Below, in pieces: positions 29,766-38,296 of a DNA stretch of 64,000 nucleotides. The stretch comes from Leishmania martiniquensis. Lineage: Eukaryota > Euglenozoa > Kinetoplastea > Trypanosomatida > Trypanosomatidae. The stretch is taken from assembly GCF_017916325.1 (NCBI RefSeq), contig NC_090157.1, positions 191,001 to 255,000 on the forward strand, written 5' to 3'. The position numbers and the translations under genes were made by a program. A model generated the notes under the pieces. That model searched no databases. It saw only the letters and a list, made by a program, of their open reading frames with translations, and was not told the origin of the DNA. Numbering within the stretch: position 1 is the stretch's first letter; each line of letters starts with the position of its first letter.

Positions 29766-31244
29766 TCACTCAAGCGTCACACGATGGACCTGTGCGGCTT
29801 GCGTATCATACTTGTGATCCCCTTTCACCTTGCCACTGGCCTCCAGCGTCTCGACCCACCCCGCGCGCGCATCTGGGTGGGCGTCGCAGAAGGGTAAGTA
29901 TGGCTTGATGTCTAGCACTGGCGTGCCGTGCAGCAAGTCGTGATCAGCAATGTGGATATCCAGGCCATGCACAGCGACCAGGCGCACACAGGAGAGGCCA
30001 ATGAAATTGGGGCGATGCGGACTGCGCGTGGCGAAGACGCCGCGCCATTCCTCATCACGCGGGGGGACGATCATCGTCTTGAAGCCGGCCGCCCTTTCGA
30101 GTCCCTGCCGCCGGCGAAACGAGGAAAGCGCACACGTCGTCAGCTCTTCAGGTTCGCCGTCACGGCAAAGAGGGGCTTGCGCACATACTGTCCGTGCTGC
30201 TCTTTCCTCCGTGGTGAGATCAGGGACCGGCGCCGGCGATGTGGATTCCAACACGCCTGAGGCATGGGCTTCTTGTGCCTCGCGAAGCTTTCGAACCGCC
30301 TCCTGCCCCTCCCCGGAAGCCATTGGGGCAGCGAATGAGAACTGGAAGAGCACCCAAATGAACTCGAAGCCCGCCAAGTCCCGCACGGCGTTCTCGAGCC
30401 CCTTTCGAAGGCGAATAAGCCCCGTCTGGGGCTCGAACGCCCCAGTGTTCGGTTGACGCGGCGCGGCTATTTGGTTTCGCATCAGGCTGTGCACAATGCC
30501 CACGGCGCACACCTCGTAGGGCTGCAGCCCCTCCGGGCTGAGAGAAATCCTGACGAGCCGGTTAGCTTGCAGCACGGCTTGGGTGAAGGAGCTCTCATAA
30601 CGCGATACGTCGTGCCTGCTCCGTTGCAGGCGACTCTCTAGGCAGGCGTCCAGCTCCTCGGCAGTGCGCAACTTGTCAAAGAAGTACACCACCTGCCCGG
30701 AGCTTGTGACCACGTCTGATTGCGGTTCCTGCAGCGCAGGGGTGGCATTATGGGGGACAAGCGACGTGCCACTTTCCAGCCCTGGTACGCATGTCACCGA
30801 CTGGGAGTGGGCGCGCGACGCCTCGTTTCCTGTCGAGGTCTGCGAGGCTGATCCGCCATCCTTCTTGTGCATTTTGGCGAGCCGCGCCCCTTCGCGCTTG
30901 CACAGCGCCTGATGCTTCCGCTGCTCCTCAGCGAGATTTGCAGCGAGGACGGCCGCGGAAGGTGGTGCGATTAAGCGGGCCCGCACGCGGTTAGCTGTCT
31001 CGTCGCACTCGATTACCTCTGCCGGCCAGTACGGCAGCTTCGCCGGACGCACCCAGACCAAGTCGCCGACAACGAAGTAGTTGGCCCGCACGCGGAAGCG
31101 CCTCCTCAAGCTACCCTCGCCACGAGCTAGCACCGCAGTCGGAGCTTCAGCACTGGCGGCAGCATCGTGTGGCGCTGATGATGTCGGGGGAGAGGCGCCA
31201 GCGACTGCTGCCTGTGGAGACAGGGACAAGGGAGCGGTGCTCAT
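29766..31244 (-). CDS. TRMO: PWWP-like domain fused to TrmO-type tRNA m6t6A methyltransferase
   Basis: 492 residues from the ATG at 31244 (the longer frame lies in UTR-like sequence). N-terminal part: FVVGDLVWVRPAKLPYWPAEV (57-77) has the GDLVWxxxxxxPxWPAxV core of PWWP domains, and VVYFFDKLRTAEELDACL (185-202) fits the later strand and helix, with a charged insert (about 92-183) between them. C-terminal part (about 243-463) is TrmO/UPF0066: YEVCAVGIVHS, TGLIRLRKGLENAVRDLAGF, GVFATRSPHRPNFIGLS (402-418) and LLHGTPVLDIKPYLP (437-451). TrmO uses S-adenosylmethionine to add a methyl group to t6A at position 37 of tRNA(Thr); the TRSPHRPN and DIKPY motifs are intact, so activity is likely. A low-complexity insert (about 305-388) interrupts the fold. 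A PWWP on this enzyme is unexpected. Sequence patterns are seen; substrate and location are inferred. Confidence 0.93.
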   Translation of the reverse strand: MSTAPLSLSPQAAVAGASPPTSSAPHDAAASAEAPTAVLARGEGSLRRRFRVRANYFVVGDLVWVRPAKLPYWPAEVIECDETANRVRARLIAPPSAAVLAANLAEEQRKHQALCKREGARLAKMHKKDGGSASQTSTGNEASRAHSQSVTCVPGLESGTSLVPHNATPALQEPQSDVVTSSGQVVYFFDKLRTAEELDACLESRLQRSRHDVSRYESSFTQAVLQANRLVRISLSPEGLQPYEVCAVGIVHSLMRNQIAAPRQPNTGAFEPQTGLIRLRKGLENAVRDLAGFEFIWVLFQFSFAAPMASGEGQEAVRKLREAQEAHASGVLESTSPAPVPDLTTEERAARTVCAQAPLCRDGEPEELTTCALSSFRRRQGLERAAGFKTMIVPPRDEEWRGVFATRSPHRPNFIGLSCVRLVAVHGLDIHIADHDLLHGTPVLDIKPYLPFCDAHPDARAGWVETLEASGKVKGDHKYDTQAAQVHRVTLE

Positions 31245-32064
31245 GGTGTAAGCTGAAGCAGTTGGTGCGCTAGAACAGCCTGTAGGGGTAGGCGACCGGT
31301 TGAGTGCCTGCCGGCAACCGGAGGAAGGTAGCGCACGGTGACAGAGGTAGAGCGCGTGTAAGCAGGTGAGGATGCTCAGGGCAGCGTCGCCCCCTTCCTT
31401 TCTCGAATCGTGCGTCGTCGCAGCCCTTTCCCTCTGTGAGATGACGATGTCAAGAGATAAAAAAGCACAATGAACAGCGATAGAGCAGAAGGCGTTTGTA
31501 TGTGTATGTGTAAACGTGTGTGTGTGTGTGTGTCGGCGGGGGTGGCCGGTATCCTCCAGGATGCGCGCAAGGAGAATGACGAAAGTACGTGCAGAGATAC
31601 ACAAGAGCACTCGTTCGCAGTGCCGATGAAGTCGGGAAGGAGAGGAAGAGCGTAGGCGAGTGAGTGGGAAATTCTCAAGCACCTGCGCGAACGCTCCCCA
31701 GCGCGCGCGCCGAGGCGTTGCCGCAGATGGCCTTCTTCGGTGGCTGGAGCATCCTCCTCCTCAGTGCCTCTTTTGCAACGTGACAAGAGAGGGGTGTGAG
31801 AAAGAAAGGCGCTGCGCGTGATGACGCACTGTAATCACAGCAGAGCAGACGCGTACGCTGACAGGCAATAGAAAATTCAGGCGATACTTAAATCTTCCAC
31901 AGCAGCAGCAAGGCCTGCCTCCCCCCTTCTTCAACATCGACCGGAGAAGGACCTCACGAGTCATCACCATCGTTCGCCCACTTCACTTTCGCTCGCCTCC
32001 GCGCTGCGCCACTTCCGCACTGCACTTCGTTTATTGTTGTCGGCTGTCCTCTTAGGTGCATGCC
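31245..32064. other. gene-free interval
   Basis: No supported gene. TG microsatellite at 31515-31533. An in-frame upstream extension of the TrmO gene here contains HTHT repeats encoded by the microsatellite and is read as 5' UTR. Confidence 0.6.
31515..31533 (+). repeat. (GT)n microsatellite
   Basis: About nine GT units, upstream of the PWWP-TrmO gene in transcript direction. Confidence 0.9.
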
Positions 32065-33420
32065 TCACGGCACCTGTGTGAAAATTTCAAGCGAAGCCGC
32101 CACCGCCTCGTCCAGCGGTGCGCACCAAAACGTTGGGCTCATAGCCCACCCCGTCTGCTCGGAAAGGGTCGGCGGCACGGACAGCAGCGCCGCCGTGCGC
32201 TCTGCTCCTCCTGAATCATCTGATGAGGAAACTGCACAGCTCCCGCATCGCGCCGCCTGACTGTGCAGACAAGCTTTGCCACACACGGCGCGTTCGAGCC
32301 AGCGGCGGCGGCACTCCAACTCCCACGCTCGGCGCTCCCCCTCCGTCCTGAGCGAGCGTGTAAAATGGACCTCATGGAACACCTTCACCTCCTTGAACGG
32401 CGCAAACTTGAGGCGCTCCGTAAAAAGCGCGATACTGCTGGTGTTTGTCTGAAGGATCTTTGCCACGAAGCGGGTCGCGCCGCACACGGCGACAGCGTAT
32501 TGCATGATCATACGCACGGCACTCTCGGCTAACCCGCGACGCCGAAATGCAGGGTCAGCAACCATCACTTCGACCTCGAACGTACGCGAGGGGGCCACAG
32601 CGGAAGCCGAAGAAAGCGGCGGACTTCGCTCGGACAGTATCGCAGTGGAAATAGGGGATCGGCAGCGCGGTTGTGGTCCGCTGGCGCTCGACCCAGCGCA
32701 TGCGGGGAAATCATCAGCCTCTTCACTGTCGTCCTCTTCCAGCAAAAAGAGGTTGCAGTCACCGATCATGACGTATGTCTGCGCCAGCGCACGGCGCTGC
32801 GCCTCGTCACCTCCCACATAGGCTCCTTGCGACTGTGGCGCGGACGATACTTCGCGGTTGAAGAGCTCTTTTACGTGCGAAGGAACGTACCGCTTCAGCA
32901 GCGGGGAACCATTGCCTAATGGGCTATGCATTCCTTGCGGCGGATGCGGCCTTGCCACCAAGGACGTCCGATCCGCGGCGGTGACAATACTACCAGGGCA
33001 TGACGCCGCAGCTACTGGGCGGCAACAAGATGCCTGAGAGGCCCCTGGTGAAGACGGCGTTGCCGCAAACACCTCCGCGAGTGGCCGTACAGCTTCCCTC
33101 AAGCACACGCGGCAAGCGCGGGTGTCGACCCTCCGCTCCTGCGAAACCTCTGCATTCCTACCAGGACTGTTGCACTCACCGGCGGAGGCTACATCAGGGT
33201 TGGCAGTCAGCGGCGCCAGCAGGATGAACGTCAACTTGTCCGTCGAGTGCAGCCACGACCGCTGATTTTCTTGCTCCTCCTCGAGGGACAGCGGCTCACT
33301 TTCGGTGGCTGCGAGAAGCACAGGGTTGCACATCCATTCATGGTAGCGCGGAACGAATGGTGCGAGGTATGGCACCAGGAGCACCTCTTTGCTGATGAGG
33401 TAGACGTGCTCGTTTATCAT
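32065..33420 (-). CDS. NAT9: NAT9-like GNAT N-acetyltransferase
   Basis: 451 residues from the ATG at 33420. The first 70 residues closely follow the NAT9 family: LISKEVLLVPYLAPFVPRYH, SEPLSLEEEQENQRSW, DKLTFILL. The GNAT core continues with MIGDCNLFL (218-226), FEVEVMVADPAFRRRGLAES (281-300) with the acetyl-CoA-binding RRxGLA loop at 293-298, and ATRFVAKI...NTSSIALFTERLKF. The protein is about twice the length of metazoan NAT9 because of two low-complexity inserts (about 75-213 and 229-279) and a Cys/Arg-rich C-terminal tail from about 365. In animals NAT9 has been linked to microtubule stability; its substrate here is unknown. The fold appears complete, so enzymatic activity is plausible. 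The frame continues to 33591 but without family similarity. Confidence 0.93.
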   Translation of the reverse strand: MINEHVYLISKEVLLVPYLAPFVPRYHEWMCNPVLLAATESEPLSLEEEQENQRSWLHSTDKLTFILLAPLTANPDVASAGECNSPGRNAEVSQERRVDTRACRVCLREAVRPLAEVFAATPSSPGASQASCCRPVAAASCPGSIVTAADRTSLVARPHPPQGMHSPLGNGSPLLKRYVPSHVKELFNREVSSAPQSQGAYVGGDEAQRRALAQTYVMIGDCNLFLLEEDDSEEADDFPACAGSSASGPQPRCRSPISTAILSERSPPLSSASAVAPSRTFEVEVMVADPAFRRRGLAESAVRMIMQYAVAVCGATRFVAKILQTNTSSIALFTERLKFAPFKEVKVFHEVHFTRSLRTEGERRAWELECRRRWLERAVCGKACLHSQAARCGSCAVSSSDDSGGAERTAALLSVPPTLSEQTGWAMSPTFWCAPLDEAVAASLEIFTQVP

Positions 33421-33441
33421 TCGTGGCCAGAAACGCCCTCC

Positions 33442-33509
33442 CTGTACAGGACGCAGAGTGAGAGGGCGAGGCGGCAGTGCGGAGACATGAAGAGAAGGAG
33501 AAGGGGAGA
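33442..33509 (-). promoter_or_regulatory. putative trans-splice acceptor, NAT9-like gene
   Basis: Plus-strand purine tract 33481-33509. CT at 33442-33443 gives an AG about 22 nt upstream of the ATG at 33420. A nearer AG cannot be excluded. Confidence 0.35.
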
Positions 33510-33639
33510 GTTCGTGCGAGGGCCGAGGACTCGCCCGGACGCATGGCGACGGACACGGGAAAGGGACGAGGCACATCGCTGGCAGATACACGCAGAGAGC
33601 GACCCCTTGGGCCCTCAGCTCGCCTTCTCACAACGGATC

Positions 33640-34670
33640 CTTCAAACAAGCACATATGCGCTGCCAGCCACGGTCCAAACGCCTCTGGCGCGCCGCGGCC
33701 ACATCCCGGGTCCATCCACGACGCGCCGTCCCGGCCGCGGAGCCGGGTCCGTACGCCCGGCGGGGTTCTGCGGGCCCGCCCCCGGGCCCTCCTCGCATAC
33801 GCCCTGCGCGATCGGCGCCAGGTGGACCTGAGTGGAGTGCACACGCCGATGCCATCAGCCCGGCCCATCACATCGACAAGGCGCCGCACATGTCGCACAC
33901 ACACACACACGTCCTGCGGGGTCGGCTGGCATCGACCTCCTCCAGCCCACACCGTCGCTCATCCTCCGCTTCGGTCTATCCCCCCCCGCTGGGCGCGCGT
34001 CTGGAGGCTTTGCCTGCATGCGCTGCGGCAGGTGAGACGCCGCAGCCAGTCGGTGGCACCAGCGGTGCCCCGTCCTCTCCTGGATCTGAATGCCGCCACA
34101 AGGAGCGGCCGCATCCGGCGGAGCCGCCCACAAACAGGCGTGTGCATGCGGACGGCAAGCACACAACTGGTCATCCGGAGGTGGCGCAGAGGGAAAGGGA
34201 TAGACGCCCGAAGGGGGAGCTCATGTAGGGTGAGGGAGATGTGGGTCATAACGTCACTGCATGCAAGATTGCTGCGTGCAACGAGGTGTACAATCAGCCC
34301 CGCTGGGCCCTCCTCGTCTCGCGCAGCGTATTGGGCGCGCCGCCGGGTCGGATGCTCGGCGGGGGTGAGAAGAGTGGGTGCCACAGTGCCAGCGCGGTAG
34401 CAGGCACCACTTCATCGGCCGTGAATACAGCCACCGTCACGCAGCGAACGCACAATCGCACTGGGCTCGTGCGCACATTCCTTGAACAGCCCACACGGCA
34501 CGCAGTCATCTAGCGCCACCGTCACCATGACCGCACGCCGCTGCGGCGCAGCGCACGCCCAGTCCTGTCCGCCGGGGCCAGGAGTCGGCAGCTGTGCACA
34601 GGGGCAGGCTGCTGGCTCTCGGCGTCCCGGGCCCTCGTGCCGGGGCGGGAGGAGTGTAACCGCGTCGATA
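33640..34670 (-). mobile_element. candidate degenerate retroposon (SIDER-like)
   Basis: About 1 kb that differs from every other spacer in the window. It is GC-rich and of high complexity, without the purine tracts and microsatellites (except a short CA run at 33897-33911), and it has dispersed frames on both strands but no intact gene. It lies in the 3' UTR region of the E2 gene. That is where short interspersed degenerate retroposons of Leishmania usually sit. I cannot see clear target duplications or an A-rich tail, and known SIDERs are about 0.5-0.6 kb, so it may be two copies or another GC-rich sequence. Strand is a guess based on transcription. Confidence 0.45.
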
Positions 34671-35778
34671 GGACAGGTAGAACGGCGCGTAAAGCAGATG
34701 CAACAAGACGACAAGCATTCAGAGAGAGAAGTGAAGAGCCGCGAGCAACGATGCGATGCGCTCATCCCATTCGTACGCTCACAATGTCTCTTTCAGCGCA
34801 GCGACGAGGGACGAAAGTCAGCGAGAAAGGCGAGCAGCCACAGCTGCCGCTCCGACGCCCGGTGTGCCCCCCCTCGCTCCACACGTTGGCGAGCCGGAGC
34901 GCACGCGCACGCATGCGCACACAAACCTAGACACAGACAGAGAGTTAACACAAAAAACATTAGGAAGGATGACGCAGGCACTTTCGTGTCGCGCAAAGGT
35001 GCCCCACCACCACCATACACACACACAGAGAAACGCGCACAGGCAAAGACTAAAGCTGAGAAACAGTCGTGGGAGGTTCACCGAGACACGAAATCCTATG
35101 ATTGGCTGTTCGAGAGAGAGAGCAGCAGCATCAGCATCGACTAGTCCAATCGCCCTCAGCGTGGACAATGAGTGATACGGCGAAGAGAGAGGGAAGGGAC
35201 GGGTGGGGGAGGCAGGGGGGAGGTAATGAGGCACAGAGAGGCACGCAGTGGGGGATGAGACGTCATGCTCCCCAACCCTCTCTTATCGGCATGTGTGTGT
35301 GTGTGTGTGTGCGTCCGCAAAGAGAGCGGTGTTAGGCCGAGACGGAGATGAAGAGGGGGTGATATACCCGAAAGCAATGGAAAGAGAGAGGCATCGAGAA
35401 GAGCGCACGGGTAATAACAAAAAAAAATCGCTAATAAACGGAGGGAGGGAGGAAGAGGTATACAACAAACCCACAGCCAGCCGCGTGCCCCTTTAAATAG
35501 GAGAGAGACGAGCGGAGAGAAAGGGGGGGGCCGGGAGGGACCGGGAAAGAGGCACGGCGGGGTGTGCGCTCACACGCACGCGCGATGGAAAAGAGGCGCA
35601 AAGAAGCAAAAACGTCCAACACCAAATATGAAACACCACAGAACGTCTTCCTCTCCATCAGAGGTATCGGGCATCGAGACAAGAGGCGGCAGAGACACAG
35701 CACAGCGACGCAGCGCAAGATGCGACGGCACATGCACCTACACGATCGTGTCGCGCATGTTGCATCTGGGTGAAGGCA
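34671..35778. other. gene-free 3' flank of the E2 gene
   Basis: Low-complexity sequence with CA runs (about 34903-34925), a GT microsatellite at 35291-35313 and several GA-rich tracts. No supported gene. Confidence 0.6.
35291..35313 (+). repeat. (TG)n microsatellite
   Basis: About eleven TG units in the 3' flank of the E2 gene. Confidence 0.9.
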
Positions 35779-36558
35779 CTACCCCGCGTCCCCATCAGCC
35801 ACCATGTCATCGCTATCATCATCCATGGAAAAGCTCTGCTCCAAGCTTTCCTCTACCAAAGCACGTATCTTTTCGTCGTAGGCGCTGCGGTTCTCCGTTA
35901 GCAGCCGCGCCGCCGCTCCGTTAGCGGCGGAGAGTGGGTTTGGGTCTGACAGAAGCGATTGAATCGAAATGAGCAGCGCCTCGAGGTTCAGTGATGACTG
36001 CCAACTGCTCTTCAGTGTGTCCATGCATATATTGCCGTCTACATACACATTCGGGTGGAAGACGTCTTTGGTGAGGAAGCGAACCTTTGGCGGCGAGAAC
36101 GGGTAATCGTCGCCAAAGGTGAGGTCTAACTTAAAGAGCCCCCCTTCCCACGGTGTGTCGCACGGACCGGAGATGACGGCGTGCCAGTGGAAAAAGTCAC
36201 CGTCGACCGGCACCGCCGTGATGTTGGAGCTGGTCCCCTCAGCCATATGTTTTTGAAAGGCACGATAGTCCTGCATTAGGCGACGCTGGGCCGTCGTGTG
36301 ATCCTTCAGTTGCTGACCACCGCCCATCTTCTCCGCAGCGGCGCTGTTGCGGCTCTGCCGAGCGGCCAGTTCCTCCGCAGATGGCGGCTGAAGCCCCGCC
36401 TCCTCCGTCGCCACCGTTGCGCTCACAGTCGGCTGGGCTGGTGCCGTCTCTGGCTCGTCCATGTCGGCGGTCGTCGTCGCGGTGTGAGTGGGTGCAGGCT
36501 GCGGTGCATCATCGCCGCCGCCGGGGTTGTTACGACGAGGGAGACGCGCTGCCTGCAT
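35779..36558 (-). CDS. ubiquitin-conjugating enzyme E2, Rad6-like
   Basis: 259 residues from the ATG at 36558 (the frame to 36579 begins at TTG). UBC fold from about residue 85 to 243: RRLMQDYRAFQKHM, GPCDTPWEGGLFKLDLTF, YPFSPPKVRFLT, the HPN motif (168-170), the catalytic Cys178 in NICMDTL, LLISIQSLLSDPNPLSAANG, and the last helix. Active-site elements are complete. The SIQSLL..PNP..AN block and the acidic tail (MDDDSDDMVADGD, 245-257) are closest to yeast Rad6; acidic tails also occur in Cdc34. The first 80 residues are Ala/Pro/Thr-rich and unlike the family. The splice-signal layout (see the acceptor entry) suggests that translation may really start at the ATG at 36462, giving 227 residues. 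Partner E3 and substrate cannot be told. Confidence 0.94.
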   Translation of the reverse strand: MQAARLPRRNNPGGGDDAPQPAPTHTATTTADMDEPETAPAQPTVSATVATEEAGLQPPSAEELAARQSRNSAAAEKMGGGQQLKDHTTAQRRLMQDYRAFQKHMAEGTSSNITAVPVDGDFFHWHAVISGPCDTPWEGGLFKLDLTFGDDYPFSPPKVRFLTKDVFHPNVYVDGNICMDTLKSSWQSSLNLEALLISIQSLLSDPNPLSAANGAAARLLTENRSAYDEKIRALVEESLEQSFSMDDDSDDMVADGDAG

Positions 36559-36632
36559 AACGAGTTCGGCGACGAGCAAGTGAGGCAGAGAAGAGAGAGA
36601 GGGGGGGAATGGGAATGGGAAGAAGGACGGTG
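36553..36632 (-). promoter_or_regulatory. putative trans-splice acceptor falling inside codon 2 of the E2 frame
   Basis: A long plus-strand purine tract (36585-36630) gives a transcript pyrimidine tract. The first AG after it in transcript direction is at 36554-36553, inside the CAG codon that follows the ATG at 36558. Use of this AG would remove that ATG and leave the ATG at 36462 as start. Confidence 0.4.
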
Positions 36633-38296
36633 CTCACAGCACTGCAAGGCAGAAGAGCGCTTAATACAAAACGAAAAAGGCGGTGAGTGAAGACTGACGA
36701 TAAACCTCACCGAGTCGCCGGCAGGCTGACTTGGAGAGGGGAACGGAGGCGAATCGTCTTTTTACCCTCTTTTTCAGGCCCGCTGAAGATGGAAAGAGAT
36801 AGACTGGCACCAGTCGCCAACGCTCTCACCGGGGAGATGGGGGGGAAGGGGAAGGGGGGAAGATAGCAATGTCAAACGCCTTTCGGAGAGTCAATTTCTC
36901 CGCCTGCCTTTGCGAAATCCAACGCACGTGGTGGTCTGGCGCGCGTCTAGTCACTGGACACCTTGACAGCAAGGAAAGGAGCTGGGCAAAACGTTGCGAC
37001 TGGACAGCTCTTTTTGTTGGATATGTGTGTATGTATGTGTGCTTGCGTGTGTGGCCAGCGAGTGTAGCAGCGTGCAAGGAAGGAGGAGGAAAAAGGAGGT
37101 TAGAAGAAGCACCATGCAAGGCTCGCGGCACACGCACACACTCAGAGGCGCACGTTTCGCTATTGCCACCGCACATGGACGCCGACGCTGTCCTCCGGCT
37201 TGCAGACGGCTATTTGGTGACATCAAAGGCACTCCATGCGCGCCGCTGAGCCAGTGGAGTGCACGCAGGCGGCTGCAGGTGCGTCCTGCTCGCCGTCCCC
37301 TCTCAAAAAAAAAGAGGCGCTGCTCCTCTGCGCCAGAACAGCAGCGCCCGCCGGAAAGAGGACAGGACGCAAAAGTCATGCGTCCCCTCCCCCCTCCCCC
37401 CACCACACAGCCCACCCCCACCATTATCACCTCCAGCGAGAGTCACTGGCACGGGCGCGTACGCGCACATCCATACACGTACACCCAAGCACATCAACGC
37501 GCACACCCGACCAGCCAAGACGTGGGCAAAAGCGATCCGCTACATGGGGAGGGGATGTGTGGGGGTTCCGCCGACGCCATGCCACATCGCTCGACAGCAT
37601 AGGCAAGTCTAACTGCAGCCGCACAGCAACCGCAGGACACACACATACACACACACACACGCGCGCACGGACACACCTGGAGAACGGAAATAACAAAGAA
37701 AACAGCAAAAGTAACAACAGAAAAAGATGCAGGCGGCCATTCATGGAGTGAAAGGGGGAAGGGGGGAGGCAGAGAGAGGGGGAAGGAGAGTCCAGAGAGG
37801 AAAAGAAAGCGGTCCTCTCCCCCCTCCCCATCACCCGCACGCTCTGCTACGTCTCCAGTGTCACGGTGGAGAAGGTCAATGCGCAACGCAGAAAGGCGAA
37901 ACGAACTCACACGCACGCAGAGCAAACAGCGCGGCATGCGCCCGGTTGCGAGAGGAGGAGAAGTTATAGAGGAGAAAAAAGAGGGGGAGGAGAGAGAGCC
38001 GGCAAAAATGCATCGGTCTTGCCAGCAGTCGCACACTTCGTACGGTGAGAACGAGGTGCGCAAGTATGTGCGTGTGTGTGTGTGTAGCCATCGCTCCTTC
38101 TTCCACCCACAAACTCTGTTTCTCCCTCTGCTGACGGAGAATAAGTCGCCTATGTCGCCGGCTCATCACTACGCTTCCTCCTTCTGTCACCTCCCTTCGT
38201 GCAGGGCGTCGACTCAGAATCATTCGTGCACTTCGCGGGTGCCAAAAAGGGGGAGATATACCACAATGTGCGTGTGTGTGTGCGTGTGTGGTGTGC
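36633..38296. other. gene-free interval between RPT5 and E2 genes
   Basis: About 1.7 kb of spacer with purine tracts (36836-36866, 37747-37805, 37965-38000), a CA/CG microsatellite at 37636-37670 and GT runs at 38068-38085 and 38269-38290. No supported gene. Confidence 0.6.
37636..37670 (+). repeat. (CA)n(CG)n microsatellite
   Basis: CA repeats grading into GCGCGC. Confidence 0.85.

Noticed and set aside
31245..31682. 146-residue N-terminal extension of the PWWP-TrmO frame
   Set aside because: Encodes HTHTHT from a GT microsatellite and begins at a non-preferred position; a good ATG lies at 31244 just before the ordered region.
33477..34400. 307-residue plus-strand reading frame
   Set aside because: Arg/Ser/Pro-rich, opposite to all genes, overlaps the NAT9 5' flank and the retroposon-like island, and frames of similar size exist in other phases of the same GC-rich DNA.
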